Shown: one piece after another, positions 1 to 8,300 of the stretch | Layout: every line of letters starts with the position of its first letter | How positions within the stretch are numbered: the first letter of the stretch is position 1 | Assembly: GCA_002418685.1 (NCBI GenBank) | Contig: DIEP01000056.1 | Span: 1-11,066, forward strand | Reading direction: 5' to 3' | Source of the DNA: Ignavibacteria bacterium UBA5771 | Lineage (GTDB): Bacteria; Bacteroidota; Ignavibacteria; Kapaibacteriales; UBA2268 | Length of the DNA: 11,066 nucleotides | Notes under the pieces: generated by a model | Seen by the model: only the letters and a program-made list of their open reading frames with translations | Databases searched by the model: none | What the model was told of the DNA's origin: nothing | Program-made: the position numbers and the translations under genes

Positions 1-236
1 TGAATTATTCAGTAGAAAATTTACAAATTGTAGAATTTTCAAATGGAGACTTTATCAATTCTGTCCGAAATATTGCTTTATACAATATATATGGTCAAAA
101 GATTGATAATTTGGAATATAATATTTTGGGAAGATCAATACAAATAAACACATCCCGAATTCCGAGCGGTGTTTATTTGCTTGTTTTAGAAAATAATCAG
201 CAGAGAAAAACTCTGAAGTTGCTAATCAACAATTAG
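1..236 (+). CDS. C-terminal end of a T9SS-secreted protein (type A sorting domain), 5' partial
   Basis: The frame whose codons begin at position 3 stays open from the window edge for 77 residues and stops at TAG 234-236. It reads as a type IX secretion C-terminal sorting domain: an IALYNIYGQKI strand, then a polar stretch, then IPSGVYLLVLE and the final strand TLKLLIN. In this family the domain is a small beta-sandwich near the end of the cargo. It is recognised by the T9SS, and the protein is exported through SprA and usually cleaved and attached to the surface or released. The functional part of the protein lies outside the window, so its job cannot be stated. The gene is convergent with the DHS-like gene and their stop codons overlap. 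The sorting-domain call rests on motif recognition and is strong; subtype A rather than another subtype is less sure. Confidence 0.85.
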   Translation, partial: NYSVENLQIVEFSNGDFINSVRNIALYNIYGQKIDNLEYNILGRSIQINTSRIPSGVYLLVLENNQQRKTLKLLINN

Positions 237-1267
237 CTGTTCAAATCAAGAAAATCAGAAAATCTTCTCTCTTTGCGGTTTTTCCATTCACCTTTATGAT
301 AAATATATGAGGCAAGAAGTGGAAATGCAATTGTCACTTCGCTAAATACCATTTGCTCATAAGTAGTTTCTACTTTTCCCCAAGAGCTTGCTTCTTTCAG
401 GGTTGAACCCGATAAGCCACCGTCGCGTTCATCAGCAACAGTGATTTGAATGGCATATTTATGCATTGGAACGTCATTGCCCAGAACTTCAGCGGCAACT
501 ACAACATCTTGAGTAAAGTTTTTGGGGACACCCCCACCCAACATTAGGATACCCGTTTGATTTGCTTCAATTTTTATCTTTGTTAATTCAAGGAAATCTT
601 TTGCGGAATCGATTGAAGAAGTCGGACCTTTGGCGTTATATTGATGATGCACAAATCCAAAGCCCGCCGAACAGTCTGAAAAAGCAGGGACGAATATTGG
701 TATGCTCTTTTCAAATGCTGTGCGAACAATTGAACCTTCGCCTTTTTCATTTAGAACAAGCCAACGCCCCATTTCTCGAATAAATTCACGGGAACTGTAT
801 GGACGTGGGTCCAATGAATTAGTGATTTCCGCAATTGTCATATCGCAAACTCGCAAGTCATCTTCATCAATAAATGTATCATAAATCCTATCAATCATCA
901 ATTCCCTTAATTCATTATCATCCACAAACTGAGTGCCTTTATAATGAAAAAATCCGAGAGCCTCCAGAAAATCTTGATCGACAATATTAGCACCTGTCGA
1001 AATAATTGCGTCAATCATACTGTTTTTCATCAATTCTACGATCGCTCCTTTCATACCCGCGCTGATTAGTGAGCCTCCAAGAGTAAGGAATATTGAGCAA
1101 CCGGTATCTGCAACCATTCTATTGGCAATTTGGGATGCTCGGCTAAGATTGCGTGCTTGAAAGGCGGTATCGCCCATTGCATCTATTATGGGAATTGAAT
1201 TGAAACTTTTAATATCTATGTGTTTTACAACATTTTCGGGATTTAAATAATCAGTTTTTGCTCGCAT
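233..1267 (-). CDS. Deoxyhypusine synthase family protein (likely polyamine-modifying enzyme)
   Basis: A 344-residue protein from ATG 1267, close to the usual DHS length. DHS enzymes are cytosolic and NAD-dependent, moving the aminobutyl group of spermidine through a lysine enamine. Visible are the N-terminal Rossmann features (LGGSLISAGMKG, then STGANIVDQD, about residues 63-99), FVPAFSDCSAG (192-202), LGGGVPKNF (243-251) and SGSTLKEASSWGK ending in the presumed catalytic Lys298. The Trp and Glu near that lysine are kept. Aligned from memory with human DHS, residues matching Asp243, His288 and Asp316 are replaced here (Phe203, the Asn250/Phe251 pair, Leu285). Bacteria lack eIF5A, so a homospermidine- or spermidine-forming role is more likely than hypusination; this is inference. 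An in-frame TTG at 1294 would add nine residues across an A8 tract. ATG 1267 is preferred because GGA lies about 8 bases upstream. It follows the merR gene in the same direction, 43 bases downstream of its stop. Confidence 0.85.
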   Translation of the reverse strand: MRAKTDYLNPENVVKHIDIKSFNSIPIIDAMGDTAFQARNLSRASQIANRMVADTGCSIFLTLGGSLISAGMKGAIVELMKNSMIDAIISTGANIVDQDFLEALGFFHYKGTQFVDDNELRELMIDRIYDTFIDEDDLRVCDMTIAEITNSLDPRPYSSREFIREMGRWLVLNEKGEGSIVRTAFEKSIPIFVPAFSDCSAGFGFVHHQYNAKGPTSSIDSAKDFLELTKIKIEANQTGILMLGGGVPKNFTQDVVVAAEVLGNDVPMHKYAIQITVADERDGGLSGSTLKEASSWGKVETTYEQMVFSEVTIAFPLLASYIYHKGEWKNRKERRFSDFLDLNS

Positions 1268-1310
1268 TGTTTTTCCATTTTTTTTAAAATACAAAATTAC
1301 AAATAATCAA

Positions 1311-1706
1311 TTATTCATCTAAAATATCAAGGATTTCATTGATAATATCCATTGCTTTATTGTATGGTGCTGCCGATGTTTTATTCTCAGGAATTGCTTT
1401 ACGAATTGGTTGTGGCTTTAGCATCATATTTGAGCTAAGTATTTTATCTTTTTCTTTAATAATATCAGCTTTTGAATCAAATGAAGAAAAAACTTCACTA
1501 ATCTTTTTGATATTATAATCTTTTTCTCTCAATAATTTATGAATTAGCACAAGAATTTCATAATCCGTTGGAGAATAGACACGATTTCCACCACGATTTT
1601 TGTGCGGTTTCACAATAGGGAATTCTTTTTCCCAGTATCGAAGGGTGTATTGCTCCTCATTTAACAATTGCGAAACTTCTCCAATTGAATAATAAAGTTT
1701 TTTCAT
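1311..1706 (-). CDS. MerR-family transcriptional regulator, short
   Basis: A 131-residue protein with an N-terminal MerR winged helix-turn-helix. YSIGEVSQLLN (residues 6-16) is the first helix-turn-helix, TLRYWEKEFP (21-30) the recognition part, and NRGGNRVYSPTDYEILVLI (37-55) the wing and following helix. The C-terminal part (about 70-131) is short. It holds a Lys/Ile-rich helix, a Pro-rich linker (KPQPIRKAIPENK) and a helical tail with NEILDILDE. It has no obvious metal-binding cysteines or large ligand domain, so the effector is unknown. Members of this compact kind are common in Bacteroidota and often sit alone or beside unrelated genes. Here it is read toward the DHS-like gene, with 43 bases from its stop to that gene's ATG, so co-transcription is likely. 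It is divergent from rpoZ. The ATG at 1706 has an AT-rich leader with no clear Shine-Dalgarno site, as is usual in this phylum. The MerR call is firm; target genes are unknown. Confidence 0.85.
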   Translation of the reverse strand: MKKLYYSIGEVSQLLNEEQYTLRYWEKEFPIVKPHKNRGGNRVYSPTDYEILVLIHKLLREKDYNIKKISEVFSSFDSKADIIKEKDKILSSNMMLKPQPIRKAIPENKTSAAPYNKAMDIINEILDILDE

Positions 1707-1857
1707 TTTAATTCGTTATAATAATTTTAAAATTAGCAAAAATTTATAAATTAGAAATAATAATTGCAAAAGTTTTTTTAATTAGAGTATTTCTTTAATT
1801 TTTACTATAATAGAAAATAATTGTGTAATTTTGTAAACTATTTTAAATATAAACATT
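1707..1857. promoter_or_regulatory. Divergent merR / rpoZ promoter region
   Basis: This 151-base gap between two divergent genes is extremely AT-rich and contains no gene, so it must hold promoters for both directions. Toward rpoZ the clearest element is TAATTTTG at 1826-1833 (listed separately). Toward merR, the minus strand carries TATAAATTTTTG (1748-1737) with a TTG at 1769-1767 about 18 bases upstream, a loose match to a Bacteroidota-type promoter ending about 30 bases before the merR ATG. A perfect 12-base palindrome, AATTTATAAATT, occupies 1741-1752 inside that element. The hexamer GCAAAA occurs twice, at 1736-1741 and 1766-1771, on either side of the palindrome. An autoregulatory MerR site is possible, but in sequence this AT-rich a palindrome can arise by chance. 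Confidence 0.5.
1826..1833 (+). promoter_or_regulatory. Candidate -7 element of rpoZ promoter (TAATTTTG)
   Basis: TAATTTTG matches the TAnnTTTG -7 consensus used by the primary sigma factor of Bacteroidota. It lies 24 bases before the rpoZ ATG, leaving room for a short leader. No TTG is seen at the expected -33 distance, where the sequence is T-rich, so this is a one-box match in AT-rich DNA and only a candidate. Confidence 0.35.
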
Positions 1858-2181
1858 ATGGCAAAGTATATTGTAAATCCAATATTATTGAGAATGAAGG
1901 AATCCGAGAAAGGGTCGATATATCAATCTATCGTTGCGCTTGGAATGAGAGCCCGACAAATAAATGACCAAATCAAAAGCGAATTTAATATGCGCGCAAG
2001 GGATTATCTTGGCAATATTGAAGAATCCGATGATGCACGCCATGAACTTTATGAAATCAGCAAAGACTTCGATATTATCCCCAAGCCAACTTTTATTGCA
2101 ATGAAAGAATTATATGAAGGCAAGCTCCATTTTGAGTTACCTAAAGAAAATGAAGATCCACTTTCTAAAAATATTGAGTAA
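1858..2181 (+). CDS. rpoZ: DNA-directed RNA polymerase subunit omega
   Basis: A 107-residue protein with the RpoZ/Rpb6 signature. SIYQSIVALGMRARQINDQI (residues 20-39) corresponds to the conserved omega helix in which a short ALxxRARQI-like core contacts the beta' subunit. Omega helps fold beta' and assemble RNA polymerase, and takes part in ppGpp sensing in some bacteria. The length is typical of omega proteins in this phylum. An acidic middle (NIEESDDARHELYEI, about 53-67) and a tail ending LSKNIE follow; the tail is less conserved. The ATG at 1858 has only an AT-rich leader and no Shine-Dalgarno site, and is supported by the omega motif lying at its usual distance from the N-terminus. The gene is divergent from merR and 136 bases upstream of sprA, with a T8 run (2201-2208) soon after its stop. 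It could be read through into sprA or end at that run. Confidence 0.85.
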   Translation: MAKYIVNPILLRMKESEKGSIYQSIVALGMRARQINDQIKSEFNMRARDYLGNIEESDDARHELYEISKDFDIIPKPTFIAMKELYEGKLHFELPKENEDPLSKNIE

Positions 2182-2317
2182 ATATTATTTTATTTCAAAC
2201 TTTTTTTTAATTTAGAATAAATTTCATTTGCAGACAACATAAAAGAGGCAAAATTGGTTCAGCTTTACAAAAGTTAATAAACTCAAACTTATATTGTTCA
2301 ACAAAATCTTTTATTGA
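2182..2317 (+). promoter_or_regulatory. rpoZ-sprA spacer: T8 tract and probable sprA promoter
   Basis: This 136-base spacer holds no gene. A T8 run at 2201-2208 follows rpoZ without a clear hairpin before it, so any terminator is weak. Further on, TTGGTT (2254-2259) and TAATAA (2275-2280) are 15 bases apart, a poor promoter-like pair. No convincing TAnnTTTG match was found. Every in-frame codon path into sprA from this spacer is closed by TGA at 2315-2317. Confidence 0.3.
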
Positions 2318-5300
2318 TTGAGGAAAAGAACCAAATATTGTCCATTACTCTGTATCTGTTTGTTTGCATATATGCAACTCTATGCTGTATCAGAAACCAC
2401 AGGTAAAGAAAGTAATCAATTAAGTTTATACTCGAATTGGTCAAATACCAAATTGAATTATTTGCTTTTTAATTACTTGAATTCATTACTCCTATTTCAA
2501 AATCCACTTGAATTAAATCTCGATTCACTTTATCAACAGAGTCCTGCGGATACTAATATTGCAAATCTGAAATTTTTTCACTTAAACGATTTCCGTCGAA
2601 GTGGCTTTGAAAATCCCACTCTCGAATTGAATAAGAATAAGATTCCTCAAGGTTTTGAACAAACAAATATTGTAGATACTCTCGGACGCAATGTCACTAC
2701 TTTTGATCAAATAGATTCGAACCAAGTTAGCTATTCATACACACTTACGCTTGACGAATATTTGGCATTACGCAAGAAGCAATTAAACAATGAAATTTGG
2801 GACTCAATTCTGACAAGGCATGATCTTGCTAAATCTCTTTCTCAGGGTGATATATCGCGAATGATTGCTTCAGCAACAGGTATTTCCATCCCAATACCGC
2901 AAAATGCAATTATGGGAATATTTGGGAAACCCGAACTGAGCATCACAGTAAATGGAGAAGTCAATTTGAGGATCGGATGGCGTTTTGATACGCAAAATCT
3001 CGGGACTGTCTCTGCATTTGGTCAAAACCAATCCAGCCCTATTTTTAATCAAGATATTCGGATCAATGTAAATGCTAAAATTGGCGATAAACTTCAATTT
3101 GGCACCAATTGGAATACTCGTTCAACTTTTGACAACAACAATCAATTTAAAGTTGGATATGATGGTTATGATGATGATATTGTTCGATTAGTGGAAGTAG
3201 GAAATATCAATTTCCCAATTCCTTCAACATTAATCGGTGGTGGTCAATCTCTTTTTGGCGTTCGGGCAGATTTTCAATTTGGTCCTTTATTCTTGAAATC
3301 TGTGTTTTCTCAGAGACGAGCACAGCGAAAATTTGTGGATGTCCGCGGGGGAACAAGCACACAACCATTTGCTATACGTGCTTATGATTTTGCAAAGAAT
3401 CATTTCTTTTTGGATACAGTCTATCAGCCAATTTATGATGATTATTTCAAAAATTCCACTCCTGTGATACCGAACACGCCCGCAGCTCAATACTATCGTG
3501 TGAAATACTTGCAGCTATGGGAATCCACTAATGATACTCGTGAGGGAGTGCTGCACGCAGGCAATGGTGTAGCAATCGCCGATTTACGTGGACTGCGAAG
3601 CAATGAAACATATACTGCCGCAGAAAAATCACGTCCAATTCAGACGGGAATTGTTGAGCGGGGTAATTTTATGCTAATGGATTCCACTCAATATTCTTAC
3701 AATGCCAACTTGGGAACACTTACTATCAAAAACTTACGACAAGACAGGTATTACGCTGTTTCTTATGCAATTGAAGGACCCTCTCTTGATAGTAGTGATA
3801 ATATATTTTATGGTACTTTCAGTCGTAATAATGGCGATAAAGACACACTTATGCTCCGGCTTGTTTATAGACCGAATATGTTGCCAAGCTATAAATTACT
3901 TTGGGATCGCCAGATGAAGAACATTTACCAAATTAATGCAATGACGAATGTTGACATCTCCAATACAAATATAAATCTCTGGTATATACGATCCAATAAT
4001 GATTCAACGGATGTCTTGCAAGGCGCACCCGATAAGCTTGTAACTATATTCGGTGTTGACCAAGTAAACAACTCATCAGGTTCCGCTCCGCCTGATGGTA
4101 TTTTCGATCTCCGAGTTCCTTTCTTTGATGCAACAACAGGGGAGATAACTTTTCCGAATTCTAAGCCTTTTTCTAATGGACTTCGTGCGTATTTCAATAA
4201 AATTGGGAATCCCGAACTTGCCGAGCAGTATACTTTTGAGCAAGTTTATGATACCACTTATGACATTGCTGCGCGAAATACAGCAAGAGACCGTTTTGTT
4301 ATATCTGGTCAGATTTCAGGACGAGCAACTAATCGAATTGCACTTGGAGCATTTAATCTTTCCCCGGGAAGTGTGCGTGTGACTCTTGATGGCGCTCCAC
4401 TCCGTGAATATCAGGACTATATTGTTGATTATTATTCAGGAATATTGACAATACGTAATGCACGTGCATCGCTTCCTAATGCTAATCTCAAAGTTGAATA
4501 TGAGCAACAAGATCTAATGCTTACATCGACGAAGACTTTAGCGGGTCTGCGGGCAGATTACCAACTTTTTAAAACTCGATTTAGCAATGCATCGATTGGT
4601 GGCACTTTCATGTTCTATAATCAATCTGCCGTTATCGATAGAGTGCGGCTTGGTGATGAACCTGTTGCAAATACTATGATGGGTTTTGATGCAAAATTCA
4701 ACCTTGATATGCCATGGCTTACCAAAGCTCTTGATCTTTTACCTTTGTATGACACAAAAGCACCTTCCAACTTCAATATGCAGGGAGAATGGGCATTAAT
4801 GATGCCAAATCCCAATAAAAGGACATCAGAAATTGCTTCAGATCATAATTCGTCCGTTGTTTATATTGATGACTTTGAAGCAGCGCAAAGATATATTTCG
4901 CTCGGACTAACTCCCACTCAATGGCAACACAGTTCCGCTCCCGTCGACAACAACATTGATACTTCAGCTGTAGGACGCAATCTATATAGAGGACAAATGT
5001 TCTGGTATCAATATTTTATCCCGAGGATTCCGATAATTGACGTCTATCCGAACAATCAGAATTATATTCAAGGAAGACAATTCCTAAGTCCTATATATGT
5101 GGATTTCAATCCTGATTTTCGAGGTATTTATAATAAGAATCCTGAATTCCTTGATACTCTGGATGGAGAACATTACGATCGAAACAACGCGTTTAGCTTA
5201 AAATCGGAAAATCGCCCGAAAATTTGGGGAGGTATGCAAAGACTACTTTCATCATTTTATACAAATTTCGACCAGGATAACATAGAATTTATAGAAATAA

Positions 5301-8300
5301 TGATGTATGTAGAAGAATATGAACCTGGGACAAAAATGAGCATTGATCTGGGGCAAATCAGCGAAGATATTATTCCAAATGGAAAATTAGATACCGAAGA
5401 TGGTATAACAACAGCGAGTCCTTTTCCGAATGGGATAATCGATGCTGGTGAAGATATTGGTATTGATGCTCAGGACAACACACAAGAGCAAGAAGAATAC
5501 CCATTTCCACTAAACAATGAAACTGACCCTGCAAGAGACGATTATTTCTTCGACTTTGGAAAAAATGACGATGCGAGAGGACGAACTGATTTTATTCGAT
5601 ATAATAATTTTGAAAATAATTCTAAATATTCTGAATTAGGACAATTCCCCGACCAAGAAATCTTGAACCAAAACAATGGACAAACAATTTCCCTTGCAGA
5701 TAGCTACTTTTCTTATGATGTTGATATTACTCCTAATCCCAATTTAAATCCCCAAATCGTAGGTGGCAATCCTGCAAAAAATTGGTATCTTTATCGAATA
5801 CCAATTAGGAAGCCAAATGCAAGCGTCGGGAATCCTTCGTTTTCGAATATTCAATATGTGCGAATGACGTTAAAAGGTGGAAAAGCAAAACTTATAATTG
5901 CAGATTGGAGACTTGTTGGTTCGCAATGGCAAAGGGTAAATGATTTCCAAAGTGTTCCAAAAAATGATAGTATCTTACAAGTGTCATTTGTTAATTTATG
6001 GGAAAATGCCAATGCACCTGACTTTTATGAAATGCCTCCTGGTGTGACTCAACCACGTGTTTTGAATAACACCGATCCTTATACTGATATTAAACAAAAT
6101 GAGCAATCTATTGCAATGTCAGTCCAAAACCTGAATTTTGGCGAAGAAAGAATGGCAACCCGTATATTTCAAAGTCTTGATATTTTTTATTACAAAACTC
6201 TGAAATTTTTCATTCACGGCGATGGAACAATGCCCGCTCAAATTTGGGGTAAATCAATACCAAAAGCTTATGCATACTTACGTTTTGGTGTAGATTCGTT
6301 AAATTATTATGAATATCGCAGACCACTACTACGCGGCTGGCAGGATATTTCAATCGATTTGACAGAACTTACATCTATCAAGCAAACACGAGATACTTCT
6401 CAATTATATAATATCCAAACTTTTCCTGCAAAAAATGACACGCTTGCTACTTTCGTAATCAGAGGGAATCCGATTTTGACTCGTGTGCAATTTTTTGGAT
6501 TTGGAGTTAAAAACCCACCTGAACAATTCCCGAATCAATTGACCACGACGATGTGGGTTGATGAACTCAGACTGATTGATCCCGAAAAGCATCAAGATTG
6601 GGCAGGAGTGGGAAATGCAAATCTTAAATTAGCCGATTTAGGTGAAGTCTCAGTGAACTTCTCAAGGTATCAACCAAATTTTCATAAAATTGAAGATAGA
6701 TTTGGAAATAGAGTCACATCTTCAAGTTGGTCAGTTACTGCAAATGGTAATCTTGAAAAATTTGCACCGAAGAGCTTCTCGCAAATGAGATTGCCAATAA
6801 CAGCCACACATTCTGAGCAATTTGATAATCCTGAATATGTTGCTAATAATGATATAAATTTAACTGAAGCAGCCTTGCAAGCTCGCAATGCAGCATATCA
6901 ATCTGCAATTAATTCAGGAATGTCAGAAACCCAGGCAAATACGTTTGCACAAAATGAAGAAAACTCAGTCAAGGCACGCTCACAATCTTTGCGGGTGCAA
7001 GATAGTTGGGCAATAACACAAGCAAAATTGGGTATTCCAATTAATCATTGGTTGATGAAGAACACTTTGAATGCATTATCTGTTGGATATTCTTATTCTC
7101 AAGAATTTGAGCGTTCTCCAATTTATGAAGAACGATTCAATTGGATGTGGAAATTAAACATACAGTATGGGATTACTATTCCCGATGTATTATCTGTGAA
7201 GCCATTACAATGGTTAAAAAGTGTGCCTGTCATTGATGTTTATAATAATTTTAAAATAAATTTTCTACCTGCAAGCTTTGGTGCAACGCTTGATTTTATG
7301 AGGCGGAGGCAGACGGAACAATCCCGATATTTAGATTTCCCAAGCCCTGTATTGCGTGAATTTAATGGACAGCGTCAGGCACAATTTTCTTGGAAATTCT
7401 TTGAAGGAAGTTTCTTGAATCCCCTTTTGGATTACTCGTTTAACACAACGAGCACACTTATCCCATTTGAACTTGATGCAACAGGGAGACAAAGGTCAGG
7501 AAGTCAAGTAGCAAGTCAAATGTTTTTCCAAGAAGGACAACCGTTGAGATTTGGCAATAACACCTTACATACCCAAGTATTTACTTTAAATATTCGTCCT
7601 CAATTGCCAAACATATTGAATATTACGAGATTTGTAGATATCGGAGGTTCATTTTCAACTACTTATTCTTGGAACAATCCATTACAACCTGACCCCGCAA
7701 TCCGTGATGTCGTGAAAACAGCTAACTACAATAATAACATAAGATTAAATAACTCTTTAAAACTTAAAGCTCTTGGAAATACTTGGTTCAAATTAGACAA
7801 AAAAACAAATACAAGAGTCACAGCTGCTGATAGTTCCAGCAATGTATTACGCTCAATTGCAAGAGTTATAAAGACCGTATTTTTTGATTGGGACAAAGTT
7901 GATTTCAATTTTAGTCAATCCAATTCCAGCATTAACCCAGGTGTGTTTGGTGGAAATGGTTTCGACAATTTCTGGTCTCGCGGTGCCACTTTTAGAGGTA
8001 GTCTCGAAGCTTTTGGTCCATCTGTCCCCTATCAATTAGGTTTGGTTGCTAATCCGCATGGCAATTTCAATATTGCTTCCTCGAGTAGTTTTCCATTTTT
8101 CTCTTTCGAATCGTCTGATGGGAGACGGCCTCCCAATTCTGTTTTACAAGATAATTACCGTCAACAATCTGTGTTTGAAATAAAGACTTCACGATTACTT
8201 TGGCCTGGTGCAACGCTCGATTTGAGTTTTAAATCTGATTTGGGATATAACCGCAATCAGACTGTCCTTCCCGATAGCAACGGTATTCCACATTATACAA

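Noticed and set aside
562..884. Two plus-strand frames opposite the DHS-like gene
   Set aside because: They are antisense to a well-conserved enzyme frame and show no domain.
1268..1294. TTG at 1294 as the start of the DHS-like gene
   Set aside because: It would add nine Lys-rich residues across an A8 tract; ATG 1267 has a GGA about 8 bases upstream and fits the family length better.
1287..1300. TAATTTTG on the minus strand between merR and the DHS-like gene as a separate promoter
   Set aside because: It matches the -7 consensus, but no TTG lies at a suitable distance upstream and it sits in an AT-rich 43-base gap; co-transcription with merR is simpler.
2254..2280. TTGGTT / TAATAA as the sprA promoter
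   Set aside because: The 15-base spacing is short and neither box is a good match to Bacteroidota consensus; kept only as a remark.
2318..2390. SprA as a lipoprotein because of cysteines in the signal peptide
   Set aside because: The cysteines (8, 12, 14) lie inside the hydrophobic core with no lipobox followed by a plausible mature Cys; a standard signal peptidase I site after Ala23 fits better.
3925..4197. 90-codon minus-strand frame and other short frames inside sprA (for example 2870-3097, 3702-3917, 4176-4382)
   Set aside because: All are shadows of the continuous, motif-bearing sprA frame.
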